Of a stretch of DNA of 64,000 bases, positions 49,357 to 57,203 are shown piece by piece. The stretch covers positions 186,001-250,000 of the forward strand of contig NZ_JASJEV010000003.1 of assembly GCF_030067675.1 (NCBI RefSeq). Reading direction: 5' to 3'. This DNA is from Chelatococcus albus. Lineage in GTDB: Bacteria; Pseudomonadota; Alphaproteobacteria; Rhizobiales; Beijerinckiaceae. Below the pieces are notes generated by a model. That model did not search any database, was not told where the DNA came from, and was given only the letters and a program-made list of their open reading frames with translations. Within the stretch, counting starts at the first letter, position 1; every line of letters begins with the position of its first letter. The translations under genes and the position numbers were made by a program.

Positions 49357-50333
49357 CGGCTGCCCGCCGCGTGCAGGGCCTCAGCGAGCTTCTCGACGGC
49401 GCCGACATTGGCCGGGCCCGGCGTGATCTCGGTATAGAGCAGTGGCAGGAAGCGCCTGTTCTTCACCGCGTCGGTCGTCGCCATCGCCGGGTGCTTCTCG
49501 AGCACCTCCCACAGCCGCTTCCACCCCGCCTCGTCCTGATAGTCGAGAAGGATGATGAACTCGGGATTGCGCGCCGCCACCGTCTCCCACGAGACCTTGC
49601 CCCAGCTCGTCTCGAGGTCGTCCATCACGTTGCGGCCGCCGGCGGCCTCGATGAGCGCCGTCGGCATGGCGAACCTGCCGCCGGTCAGGGGCACCTCCTC
49701 GCCCGAGTCATAGAGGAAGACGCGCGGCGCGGGCTTGCCCTTCACCGCCTCCGCCACCTTGGCGAGCCGCTCGCGCCAGCCGTGCACCAGCGCCTGCGCT
49801 TCCTCTTCCTTGCCGAAGATGGCGCCGAGGTTGCGGATGTCGGTGTAGAGGAGGTCCATGCTGGCGCGCGGGCGCATCTTGTCCACGCGGATGCAGGACT
49901 CGGTGAGCACGTAAGTCTTGATGCCATGCACGGCGAGCGTGTCGGGCGTCACCTCGCCGCCAGGCTGCATGCCATAGCTCCAGCCCGCGAAGAAGAAATC
50001 CGGCTCGGCGGCGATGAGCACCTCCATCGACGGGTTCTTCGGCGCGAGCTCCGGCAGCGATCCCATCGCGGCCTTGAAGCGCGGCGTCATCTTGTACCAG
50101 CCGGTGATGCCCGTGATGCCCACCATGCGTGGCTGCAGCCCGAGCGCGAACATCATCTCGCTGATGTTCTGGTCGTGCGACACGGCGCGGCTCGGGGGCC
50201 GGTCGAAGGTGATGTGGCGGCCGCAATTGTCGATCGTGACCGGAAAGGCCGATGCGCTCGCCGCCGCAGCGAGGGCGGCCACCAGGGCCAGGCCAAACAG
50301 GACGTGTCGGTGCCGGACGGATCCAAGGGTCAT
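49353..50333 (-). CDS. ABC transporter periplasmic binding protein (BtuF/FecB-type)
   Basis: This 326-residue protein has a signal peptide (VLFGLALVAALAAAASASAF) and a FecB/BtuF helical-backbone fold: TIDNCGRHITFDRPPSRAVS, MFALGLQPRMVGITG, FAGWSYGM, and GKVSWETVAARNPEFIILL at the end. It captures the substrate in the periplasm. Downstream of a cobalamin riboswitch it is most likely a B12 or corrinoid binder, though FecB-type ligands (siderophores, haem) cannot be excluded. Confidence 0.9.
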   Translation of the reverse strand: MTLGSVRHRHVLFGLALVAALAAAASASAFPVTIDNCGRHITFDRPPSRAVSHDQNISEMMFALGLQPRMVGITGITGWYKMTPRFKAAMGSLPELAPKNPSMEVLIAAEPDFFFAGWSYGMQPGGEVTPDTLAVHGIKTYVLTESCIRVDKMRPRASMDLLYTDIRNLGAIFGKEEEAQALVHGWRERLAKVAEAVKGKPAPRVFLYDSGEEVPLTGGRFAMPTALIEAAGGRNVMDDLETSWGKVSWETVAARNPEFIILLDYQDEAGWKRLWEVLEKHPAMATTDAVKNRRFLPLLYTEITPGPANVGAVEKLAEALHAAGSR

Positions 50334-50346
50334 GCGGTCGATCTCC

Positions 50347-51138
50347 TCAAACGATCGGGGAAGCAAGACGGAAGCGATAGGGAAAGGGGCGGGCGGCCGG
50401 GTCGTCCCGCACGGCCTCCACACCGAAGGCGGCCGTCAAGAGCGCAGGCCGCAGCACCTCGGCCGGCGTTCCCTGGGCGACGAGACGTCCGCCCTGCATC
50501 AGCGCGAGTTGGTCGCAGGCCTCCGCCGCGAGCGCGAGATCGTGCAGGGTGACGAGGATCGTCTTGCCGTGCCCCTCCGCCAGGCGGCGCATGAGCGCGG
50601 CGAGCTCGAGCTGGTGGCGGATGTCGAGATGGTTGGTGGGCTCGTCGAGGACGAGCAGGTCCGGCTCCTGCGCCAGTGCACGGGCGATGGCGATGCGCTG
50701 GCGCTCGCCTCCGGAGAGCCGCGCCACCGGCCGCTCGGCGAGATGAATCGCATCGACCGCTGCAAGGGAGGCCTCGATCGCGTCGGCGTCGCGCCGGCCG
50801 GATCTGGCGAAGCGACCGCGATGCGGCGTGCGGCCCAGCGCCACAACCTCGCGGGCAGGCAGATCCGGTGGCGCCGCACCGTCCTGGACGACTGCGGCGA
50901 TGCGGCACGCCGCCTCGCGCGGCGTCAGGGTCCACACATCCCGCCCGCCGAGGCGGACCACGCCGGTGCGCGGTCGCAATACCCGGTAGACGCAGCGCAG
51001 GAGGGTGGACTTGCCGGCGCCGTTGGGACCGACGATGCCCTGCACCACTCCGGCCGGCACGGTGAAGGATAGGCCTTGAATCACGGGCGCCGCCCCTGGC
51101 GGCCCCCAGGTGAGCGCGTCGACGGCCAGATGCGTCAT
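50347..51138 (-). CDS. ABC transporter ATPase (BtuD/FecE-type)
   Basis: This 263-residue ATPase powers the importer. Walker A is GPNGAGKST, signature LSGGERQRIAIARAL and Walker B LLVLDEPTNHLD, followed by the switch His in LVTLHDLALA. It is the first gene of the operon: riboswitch, ATPase, binding protein, permease. The ATG at 51138 is preferred over one three codons upstream. Confidence 0.93.
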   Translation of the reverse strand: MTHLAVDALTWGPPGAAPVIQGLSFTVPAGVVQGIVGPNGAGKSTLLRCVYRVLRPRTGVVRLGGRDVWTLTPREAACRIAAVVQDGAAPPDLPAREVVALGRTPHRGRFARSGRRDADAIEASLAAVDAIHLAERPVARLSGGERQRIAIARALAQEPDLLVLDEPTNHLDIRHQLELAALMRRLAEGHGKTILVTLHDLALAAEACDQLALMQGGRLVAQGTPAEVLRPALLTAAFGVEAVRDDPAARPFPYRFRLASPIV

Positions 51139-51340
51139 GCAGCACACCGCGCCGCCGAAGGACAGCAGTCACGACAATGGCGAGACTCGAACGGCCGACG
51201 ACGCAGAACGTCGGGTTCCATGCTCTTCTCCCTCACGCGCCCACCGCGCGCCGGATGCGAATGCCATCACGAGGGAGAAGACGGCCCGCCCGCAGAGTGC
51301 AGGCGAGCAGCCGGTCGCCCTCCGCGACGGCGGTTGATGC

Positions 51341-51482
51341 GCGGGCAGGTTTCCTGGCTCGCGGATCTTCGCGCCGGTCGAACCTTCCCGGTTTCCCAGT
51401 GGCCATGCATGACCGGCGCTCACCGCTCACAGTTGCGGGGGCAGCCACGGCTGACGGCGATGCCGCTTCCGTGTTCCCTTTT
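51341..51482 (-). promoter_or_regulatory. Cobalamin riboswitch
   Basis: On the minus strand, the leader contains the cobalamin aptamer core in order: AAAAGGGAACACGGAAG, GCCCCCGCAACUGUGAGCGG (B12-box-like), GCCACUGGGAAACCGGGAAGG and GAGCCAGGAAACCUGCCCGC. It ends about 200 bases before the ATPase gene. Adenosylcobalamin binding would repress the transporter. Confidence 0.92.
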
Positions 51483-51569
51483 AACCCGACTCGCCGTCGG
51501 GCACCCGAGCCCACCCACGCTGGCATTGCGCGGTGCATCTTTCAAGTCGCCTCGTGTCCCATTTAATAT

Positions 51570-51587
51570 GCAATGTTGTAACATTAC
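51570..51587. promoter_or_regulatory. Zur/Fur-like dyad
   Basis: GCAATGTTGTAACATTAC is a near-perfect palindrome with AATGTT / AACATT arms, resembling alphaproteobacterial Zur or Fur-family boxes. It lies between the cobalamin leader (minus strand) and bfd (plus strand) in an AT-rich promoter region. Which gene it controls is unclear. Confidence 0.35.
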
Positions 51588-51753
51588 ATATCTGGATTGC
51601 GTCACGCCGCAACGACCGCTTGCCAGAGCACGTTCCACGCTTATCCACAGGCGATATCCGGCAACCGCATCCATGCACTACCCCGCCACCATGCGACCTT
51701 CGATGCCTTGAAGGGCCCGCTTTCCGCATGTAAGTTCTTGATAAGAAAGGTAT

Positions 51754-51770
51754 TTTTGAATCTCTCTAAA
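51754..51770 (+). promoter_or_regulatory. Candidate Irr (ICE) box upstream of bfd
   Basis: TTTTGAA-TCT-CTCTAAA matches the iron-control element pattern TTTAGAA-N3-TTCTAAA at 12 of 14 fixed positions. It ends 11 bases before the bfd start codon, placing it over the promoter or start. A similar box precedes bfr. Confidence 0.6.
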
Positions 51771-51781
51771 CTGGCTCGCGC

Positions 51782-52090
51782 ATGATCGTCTGCTCCTGCA
51801 ACGTCCTCTCGGACAGGCAGATCCTCTCGACTCTCGACAGCGAGGAGGCCGGCAAGCCCCGCTCACCGGCCCAGGCCTACCGCTGTCTCGGCTGCAGCCC
51901 CGACTGTGGCCGCTGCCTCGTGACCGTGCGGCGCCTCCTCGCCGACGCACGTGGCGCCGCCTGCGATCTCGGCTGCCCGATCTGCCCGAGCGCGCCAGAC
52001 GAGGTGCCTGGCGAAGCGCGCCTGGCCGCGGTAATCTCCCGATCAGAGCCGGCGAACGTGGACCTTCAGCCTCTGATGGCGGCCGAATAA
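51782..52090 (+). CDS. bfd: Bacterioferritin-associated ferredoxin
   Basis: Bfd reduces bacterioferritin iron so that it can be released. The 102-residue protein has the BFD [2Fe-2S] motif: MIVCSCNVLS at the N-terminus (Cys4, Cys6) and CLGCSPDCGRC (Cys35, 38, 42, 45). It is longer than the usual 60-75 residues and has two further cysteines in ACDLGCPICP, whose role is unknown. It is paired with bfr 200 bases downstream. Confidence 0.92.
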   Translation: MIVCSCNVLSDRQILSTLDSEEAGKPRSPAQAYRCLGCSPDCGRCLVTVRRLLADARGAACDLGCPICPSAPDEVPGEARLAAVISRSEPANVDLQPLMAAE

Positions 52091-52245
52091 CGTCGGGTCA
52101 GCCCACCTCTGGACGTCTTGCCCGCGAGCTGCGAGCCTGCAGCCAGGGGCGGAAGTTGTATCGCATGGGCCCTCTCGTGCAGCACGGCCCGGCCCACGCT
52201 GGCGTATGGCGGTAGTGGTTGCCTCTTGATCCGACCGACACTCAG

Positions 52246-52262
52246 TTTATAATTATTCTAAT
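52246..52262 (+). promoter_or_regulatory. Candidate Irr (ICE) box upstream of bfr
   Basis: TTTATAA-TTA-TTCTAAT matches the ICE pattern TTTAGAA-N3-TTCTAAA at 12 of 14 fixed positions, 32 bases upstream of the bfr start. Irr would repress iron storage under iron limitation. Confidence 0.65.
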
Positions 52263-52294
52263 TCCGCAGCCGGAATCGGACAGGAGCGATTGCC

Positions 52295-52774
52295 ATGAAG
52301 GGGGACGCGAAGGTCATCGAGTATCTTAACCGCGGCCTGCGCAGCGAGTTGACTGCCATCAACCAGTACTGGCTGCATTATCGCATGCTGGACAACTGGG
52401 GCTACAAGGACCTTGCCAAGAAGTGGCGCGAGGAGTCGATCGAGGAGATGCGCCACGCCGACCGCTTCGTGGACCGCATTCTGTTCCTCGAGGGGCATCC
52501 GAACCTCCAGGTGCTCGACCCGCTGCGCATCGGCGAGAGCGTCAAGGAAGTGATCGAATGCGACCTCGCCGCCGAGGTTGATGCGCGCGCCCTCTACCAG
52601 GAGGCGGCGACCTACTGCCATTCGGTGAAGGACTATCCGTCCCGCGACCTCTTCGAGGAGCTGATGACGGACGAGGAGGGCCACATCGACTTCCTCGAAA
52701 CCCAGCTCGATCTCATCAAGCAGCTCGGGCCGCAGCTCTACGCGCAGCACCACATCGGCAAGCTCGAAGACTGA
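52295..52774 (+). CDS. bfr: Bacterioferritin
   Basis: Bfr stores iron as a 24-mer with haem between subunits. The 159-residue protein has all ferroxidase ligands (Glu18, Glu51, His54, Glu94, Glu127, His130) and the haem ligand Met52 in [10 protein letters not shown]. Length is standard. A GGACAGGAG precedes the ATG. It lies 204 bases after bfd and has its own putative Irr box, so it may be transcribed separately. Confidence 0.97.
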   Translation: MKGDAKVIEYLNRGLRSELTAINQYWLHYRMLDNWGYKDLAKKWREESIEEMRHADRFVDRILFLEGHPNLQVLDPLRIGESVKEVIECDLAAEVDARALYQEAATYCHSVKDYPSRDLFEELMTDEEGHIDFLETQLDLIKQLGPQLYAQHHIGKLED

Positions 52775-52802
52775 GCGGCGGCGGCATGATGCCAAGCCAG
52801 GC

Positions 52803-52821
52803 GGCCGGCGTTACGCCGGCC
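52803..52821. terminator. Hairpin between bfr and nrsF
   Basis: An 8-bp GC stem (GGCCGGCG / CGCCGGCC) with a TTA loop lies between the convergent bfr and nrsF genes, followed by a moderately T-rich stretch. Confidence 0.6.
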
Positions 52822-52851
52822 GTTCGCATTTCGGCCGTACACAGCCTTGCG

Positions 52852-53490
52852 CTACCAGCGCAGCACGCGGCGGCCGATGGCGGCGCCTGCGACGACGACG
52901 AGGGCGACGGCCAGCGTGTACCAGGTGGCCACGAAGAGCGGCGAGTCGTCGGTGCAGTGCGCGGCATAGAGTGTTGCCCCGATGCCGCCAGCCGCGAGCC
53001 CGGCAACCGCGCCTGCGACGCCGGGCGCAGTTGGCGCGCCGTGCCGCAGGGCGACCAGCAGCGCGGCGAGCGGCGCGAGCGAGAGCGCGGGAATGCTCAC
53101 GAGACAGACGGCCAGGTTGCGTCCGACGAGCCTTGGCCACCATTCCGCCGCCGGCAGGAGGATGAGCTCCGTGGCGACGGCCCCCGCGAGCAGGAGCGGC
53201 GCAAGCAGCAGCACCCTCCCCCGCCCGCGCAGGTCCCGCCCCGGCTGCGCAAGCCTCGGCAGCAGGGCGAGCGCCGTGACGGTGAGACCGAACGCGACGA
53301 CGAACTTGAAGAGGAAGCGCGGTGTTTCCGCAGCCGCAGCAATGTCCGGCCGCGGCCCGAGCGCCATCATGAAGAGCACCGTCGCGGTCACGACGGCGGG
53401 CACCAGGGCCACCGCGCAGACGGTGGCGACCGGAGGGGAGCGCGTCGCCTGATCCTGGACGAGGGCGTCGATCAATTGCGTCGTCTTCAT
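52852..53490 (-). CDS. nrsF: NrsF-type anti-sigma factor (DUF1109)
   Basis: This 212-residue protein has six hydrophobic helices and the NrsF/DUF1109 pattern: MKTTQLIDALVQDQAT, then ATVLFMMALGPRPDI, FKFVVAFGLTVTALAL and AHCTDDSPLFVATWY, with a Cys near the end. In Caulobacter NrsF holds SigF inactive until metal stress. Its start overlaps the sigma gene stop (ATGA), the usual coupling of sigma and anti-sigma. Confidence 0.9.
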   Translation of the reverse strand: MKTTQLIDALVQDQATRSPPVATVCAVALVPAVVTATVLFMMALGPRPDIAAAAETPRFLFKFVVAFGLTVTALALLPRLAQPGRDLRGRGRVLLLAPLLLAGAVATELILLPAAEWWPRLVGRNLAVCLVSIPALSLAPLAALLVALRHGAPTAPGVAGAVAGLAAGGIGATLYAAHCTDDSPLFVATWYTLAVALVVVAGAAIGRRVLRW

Positions 53491-54041
53491 TCCCCCACCC
53501 TCCCGAAGCGCGCCGCCAGCGCCTTGAGCCCCCGGTGCAGGGCGACGCGCACGGCGCCGTCGCTCATGCCGAGGCGCCGCGCCGTTTCCTGAATGCTCGC
53601 GCCCTCGACGGAAACCGCGCGGACCACGGCCCGCTGCCCCTCGCTCAGAACGGCCAGGAGGCGATCGATCTCGCGCCCTGACAGTTCCTCCCCCTTGGCG
53701 CCGTCCGGCAGGCTGTCGGCGACTTCCTCGATGGGAACTTCAACACCCTGCTTGCGGCGGCGCAGGTTGTCGATGAGCTTGTTGCGAGCGATGGCGGCGA
53801 CCCAGGGCCCGATCGGGGCGGAGGGATCCCATGTGTGCCGCTTGATGTGGATCGCCAGAAGCGCCTCCTGCACGACATCCTCCACCTCGCCTGCCGAGGT
53901 CATCCCGACACGTGCGAACCCGCGGCGGACGATGCTGCGCAGAACCGGCGCGAGCCCCTGCAGCAATCGGCGATAGGCGGCCGGATCGCCCACGTTCGCC
54001 GCGCGCATCAGCGCCGCCCATTCGTCCTCGCGGTCTTGCAC
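53487..54041 (-). CDS. ECF sigma factor (SigF-like)
   Basis: This 184-residue ECF sigma factor has region 2 (EVEDVVQEALLAIHIKRHTW with the promoter-melting segment) and region 4 (VEGASIQETARRLGMSDGAV-type helix-turn-helix). A GTG at 54041 after GAGGGATC is the likely start; the open frame upstream begins with TTG. It is divergent from the bufferin operon and cotranscribed with nrsF. It probably drives both promoters (see the matched promoter motifs). Confidence 0.9.
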   Translation of the reverse strand: MQDREDEWAALMRAANVGDPAAYRRLLQGLAPVLRSIVRRGFARVGMTSAGEVEDVVQEALLAIHIKRHTWDPSAPIGPWVAAIARNKLIDNLRRRKQGVEVPIEEVADSLPDGAKGEELSGREIDRLLAVLSEGQRAVVRAVSVEGASIQETARRLGMSDGAVRVALHRGLKALAARFGRVGE

Positions 54042-54059
54042 GATCCCTCTGTATCCTTG

Positions 54060-54085
54060 TTCGGCACGCCGCAGCTTGCTGTTAC
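54060..54085 (-). promoter_or_regulatory. SigF-type promoter of the sigma/anti-sigma operon
   Basis: On the minus strand GTAACA-N16-CGAA (54080-54085 and 54060-54063) lies just upstream of the GTG start. The same pattern precedes bufA1 on the opposite strand, and it agrees with the GTAACC-N16-CGAA motif described for Caulobacter SigF (recollection). Confidence 0.65.
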
Positions 54086-54152
54086 GCCGATGTGAGATCA
54101 ATCACACAGCCGTGAGACGCAAAACCCGCCCGGACACAGCTGCGTGAGCGGC

Positions 54153-54178
54153 GTAACGGCGCGTCCCCTCCCCGCGAA
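54153..54178 (+). promoter_or_regulatory. SigF-type promoter of the bufferin operon
   Basis: GTAACG (54153-54158), 16 bases, then CGAA (54175-54178) lies about 48 bases before the bufA1 start. Spacing and sequence match those of the divergent sigma-gene promoter exactly, implying one sigma factor for both. Confidence 0.7.
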
Positions 54179-54226
54179 GAAGTGGACATGGGCTGCAGTC
54201 GCGGTCCGCATCAGGGAGACAGGACG

Positions 54227-54559
54227 ATGAATCGCCGCTCAGTCACCATTGCCCTCGCCGGCTCCATCGCAACCGCACTCGCCATGATCGGCGCACCGGC
54301 GCGGGCGCAGGATGCCGCGATGGAGAAAATGATGAGGGACACCGGAGAGGCCATAAAGGCCGGCAAGGTTGAGAAGTGTTACGGCATCGCCCTCAAGGGG
54401 CAGAACGACTGCAAGGCGGGAGCCGGGACCACCTGCGCTGCGACCAGCAAGGTCGACTACCAGGGCGACGCCTTCAAGATCGTGCCCAGGGGAACCTGCG
54501 TGACCGTCCAGACGCCGCACGGCCCCGGATCGCTCGAGCCGATCAAGCGGCCCTCGTGA
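54227..54559 (+). CDS. Bufferin precursor 1 (DUF2282, BufA-like)
   Basis: This 110-residue product has a signal peptide ([20 protein letters not shown], cleavage near ARAQ) and a mature domain with four cysteines (51, 62, 70, 91) in [18 protein letters not shown] and GTC. DUF2282/BufA proteins are RiPP-type metallophores whose cysteines are converted to thiooxazoles by the MNIO enzyme and partner encoded downstream, and which bind copper. A GGGAGACAGG precedes the ATG. A second precursor follows directly. Confidence 0.9.
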   Translation: MNRRSVTIALAGSIATALAMIGAPARAQDAAMEKMMRDTGEAIKAGKVEKCYGIALKGQNDCKAGAGTTCAATSKVDYQGDAFKIVPRGTCVTVQTPHGPGSLEPIKRPS

Positions 54560-54609
54560 CACACGCCCCGCCGACCACCCCGCAACCGCAAGCGTCCGGG
54601 AAACGCTCC

Positions 54610-54903
54610 ATGATCAAGTCTGCCACCGCCCTCGCGCTGGCCAGCGCCGTCACCGCCATGCTCGCCGCCGCTGCGTCCAGCTCCGGCGCCGCCGAAGGGA
54701 AGGAGAAGTGCTATGGCGTCGCCCTCAAGGGGCAGAACGATTGCGCAGCCGGGCCCGGCACGACATGCGCCGGGACGGCGAGGATCGACTACCAGGGCAA
54801 CGCCTGGAAGTACGTCGCCAAGGGCACGTGCGTGACGATGGAGCTGCCGGGCGGCCGCAAGGGCGCGCTCGAGGCACTGAAGCGCGACCTGCCCAAGGTC
54901 TGA
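54610..54903 (+). CDS. Bufferin precursor 2 (DUF2282, BufA-like)
   Basis: This 97-residue product is a paralogue of the gene before it, with a signal peptide ([20 protein letters not shown]) and cysteines at 34, 45, 53 and 74. The spacing 11-8-21 is identical to that of precursor 1, and EKCYG(I/V)ALKGQNDC and VDYQG/IDYQG are shared. It lies 50 bases after precursor 1 and 69 before the modifying enzyme, with a hairpin in the latter gap. Confidence 0.88.
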   Translation: MIKSATALALASAVTAMLAAAASSSGAAEGKEKCYGVALKGQNDCAAGPGTTCAGTARIDYQGNAWKYVAKGTCVTMELPGGRKGALEALKRDLPKV

Positions 54904-54912
54904 GACGCCGCT

Positions 54913-54946
54913 CCCTTCCCCCCGCATCCTGAGGCGAGGGGAAGGG
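54913..54946 (+). terminator. Hairpin between precursor genes and bufB (possible attenuator)
   Basis: A 9-bp stem (CCCTTCCCC / GGGGAAGGG) with a 16-base loop lies between precursor 2 and the MNIO gene. Without a T tract it may stabilise the upstream message or partly reduce readthrough, so that precursors exceed enzymes. Confidence 0.45.
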
Positions 54947-54972
54947 CCCGTCGGATCGAAGGAGATGCCGCC

Positions 54973-55881
54973 ATGCTGCCGACCTCGATTGCCGCGGCCA
55001 TTCCCGCCCGCGCCGGCGTGGGGCTGAAGCCCGAGCACTATCGTGCCATCCTCGAGAGCGCGCCGGATGTCGCTTTCTTCGAGATCCATGCCGAGAACTA
55101 CATGGGCGCAGGCGGGCCGCCGCACCGCTATCTCGAAGCGATCCGCGCCCGCTATCCGATCTCGCTGCACGGGGTTGGCCTGTCGATCGGCGCCGACCGC
55201 GCCCTTGATCGCGAGCACCTGGCGCGGCTGCGCGGCCTCGTCGAGCGCTACGAGCCCGGCCTGTTCTCCGAGCACCTCGCCTGGTCGACGCACGACACGG
55301 GATTCCTCAACGACCTTCTGCCCGTGCCCTACACGAGGGCGACGCTCGAACGCGTCTGCGACCACGTGGACGAGGCGCAGGAGGCCGTCGGGCGGCGCAT
55401 GCTGCTCGAGAATCCGTCGACCTATCTGGTCTTCGCCGAAAGCACGATCCCCGAGGTCGATTTCCTCGCCGAGGTCGCCGCCCGCACCGGTTGCGGCCTG
55501 CTCCTCGACGTCAACAACGTCGAGGTCTCGGCGACCAACCATGGCTACGACCCGACGGCCTATCTCGATGCCTTTCCCGCCGAGCATGTCGGCGAGATCC
55601 ACCTCGGGGGCTTTGCCGCGACCACCGACGACAGGGGCGCGCGCCTGCTCATCGACGCGCATGGCTCGCCGGTCGACGACAGGGTCTGGGCGCTCTATCG
55701 CCATGCCCTCGGCCTCTGCGGCGCCGTGCCCACCTTGATCGAATGGGACAACGATGTGCCCGCCTGGCCGATCCTCCACGCCGAGGCACGCCGGGCGGAC
55801 GCATTGCTCGCGCGGGTGGCGGCGCGGCCGCACGGCGAGCGTCGGGCAGCGGAGGATCTCCATGGCACCCACGCTCTCTGA
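54973..55881 (+). CDS. MNIO-family (DUF692) bufferin-modifying enzyme, BufB-like
   Basis: MNIO enzymes are multinuclear non-haem iron oxygenases that modify cysteines of precursor peptides. The 302-residue protein has the metal-binding pattern: [63 protein letters not shown] and IEWDND. GAAGGAGATGCCGCC precedes the ATG. It overlaps bufC by 20 bases. Confidence 0.92.
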   Translation: MLPTSIAAAIPARAGVGLKPEHYRAILESAPDVAFFEIHAENYMGAGGPPHRYLEAIRARYPISLHGVGLSIGADRALDREHLARLRGLVERYEPGLFSEHLAWSTHDTGFLNDLLPVPYTRATLERVCDHVDEAQEAVGRRMLLENPSTYLVFAESTIPEVDFLAEVAARTGCGLLLDVNNVEVSATNHGYDPTAYLDAFPAEHVGEIHLGGFAATTDDRGARLLIDAHGSPVDDRVWALYRHALGLCGAVPTLIEWDNDVPAWPILHAEARRADALLARVAARPHGERRAAEDLHGTHAL

Positions 55882-56665
55882 GATCCAGGCGGCCTTCGCC
55901 GCAGCCCTCGTCGATCCCGCATTGCCGGTGCCGGACGGGCTCTGTGGCCCCGGCGGCGGGCCGGCCGCGCGCCGCTTCGCCGTCTATCGCAACAATGTCG
56001 TGGTCGGGCTGACGGAGGCACTGCGCGCGCGCTTTCCCGTGACCGACCGTCTCGTCGGGCCGGAGTTCTTCGGCGCAATGGCGCGAGCCTATGTCGCGGC
56101 TCACAAGCCGGCGTCGCCGCTGCTCATGCACTACGGCGACGACCTTCCCGACTTCATCGCCGCCTTCGAGCCGGCGGCCATCATCGTCTATCTCGCCGAT
56201 GTCGCACGGCTCGAAGCGGCCTGGTCGCAGGCCTACCATGCGGCCGAGGCGGTCCCGATCGGAATCGCGGCGCTCGCGGCGATCCCCACGGACGAACTCG
56301 CATCCGTTCACCTGACACTCCACCCTTCGCTGCGCCTCTTGCATTCCGCGCATCCCGTGGCCTCAATCTGGGCCGCCCACCAGACGGATGGGCCGGTCAT
56401 GCCGCCCGAACCGTGGGAGCCGGAGGACGTCCTCGTGGTGCGGCCGGAGGCGGAGGTGCTGGTCCATCGCCTGCCCGCGGGCGGTCTCGCCTTCCTCGCG
56501 GCGCTCGAGGCCGGCGCGCCCCTTGGTGTCGCGGTCGAAAGGGCGACTGCCGCCGCACCGGCCTTCGACCTCCCCCGCAATCTCGCCGGCGCCTTCGAAG
56601 CCGGCGCAGTGATCGCCGCCAGCATCAGCGCTGCTGTGCAAGCCCTTGCGGAGACATGTCCATGA
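55862..56665 (+). CDS. DUF2063 partner protein, BufC-like
   Basis: This 267-residue protein has the DUF2063 N-terminal domain ([51 protein letters not shown]), which is thought to recruit the precursor to the MNIO enzyme. The start overlaps bufB and its stop overlaps the DoxX start (ATGA), so the block is translationally coupled. Confidence 0.9.
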   Translation: MAPTLSEIQAAFAAALVDPALPVPDGLCGPGGGPAARRFAVYRNNVVVGLTEALRARFPVTDRLVGPEFFGAMARAYVAAHKPASPLLMHYGDDLPDFIAAFEPAAIIVYLADVARLEAAWSQAYHAAEAVPIGIAALAAIPTDELASVHLTLHPSLRLLHSAHPVASIWAAHQTDGPVMPPEPWEPEDVLVVRPEAEVLVHRLPAGGLAFLAALEAGAPLGVAVERATAAAPAFDLPRNLAGAFEAGAVIAASISAAVQALAETCP

Positions 56666-57195
56666 CAGATGCCATTGATCAGGCGACGCACCGTTCGGCC
56701 GCCGACGCGGTGGCTCGGTTCATCGCCCGTGCCGACGTGCTTCTCGGGCGTTTCCCGGCGGCGCTCGTGCAGCTCGTCCTGCGTTTCACCGTCGCCCTTC
56801 CCTTCTGGCGATCCGGCCTGACCAAGTGGGACGGCTTCCTTGAGCTGTCGGACGGCGCCGTCTTCCTCTTCCAGGAGGAGTTCCGGCTGCACATCCTCGG
56901 CAGCACCTACCCCTTCCCCTTCCCGACCGCGGTCGCCTTCGTCGCAGGTTGCGTGGAGATCGTGCTCCCCATCCTGCTCGTCCTCGGCCTCGGGACACGC
57001 TTCGCCGCCCTCGGCCTCCTGGTGATGACCGGCGTGATCCAGCTCACCGTGCCTGACGGATGGGCGACCTATCACCTCCCCTGGGCGGCGATGCTGCTGG
57101 CACTTGTCGCCTATGGCGCGGGGAAGGTCTCGCTCGACCATTGGATCGGCGCCCGGCGCATGAAGGCGGCGGCCGACCGCAGCGGACCGGCCTGA
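56662..57195 (+). CDS. DoxX-family membrane protein
   Basis: This 177-residue protein has four transmembrane helices and the DoxX pattern (RFTVALPFWRSGLTKWDGFL, AGCVEIVLPILLVLGLG, ALGLLVMTGVIQL). DoxX proteins end bufferin/gig-type clusters; its role is unknown. Overlap with bufC makes it the last gene of the operon. An ATG at 56656 is also in frame. Confidence 0.9.
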   Translation: MTDAIDQATHRSAADAVARFIARADVLLGRFPAALVQLVLRFTVALPFWRSGLTKWDGFLELSDGAVFLFQEEFRLHILGSTYPFPFPTAVAFVAGCVEIVLPILLVLGLGTRFAALGLLVMTGVIQLTVPDGWATYHLPWAAMLLALVAYGAGKVSLDHWIGARRMKAAADRSGPA

Positions 57196-57203
57196 CCGCC
57201 GCG

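Noticed and set aside
51420-51674. Short minus-strand open frame over the cobalamin leader
   Set aside because: The region is fully explained by the riboswitch and promoter.
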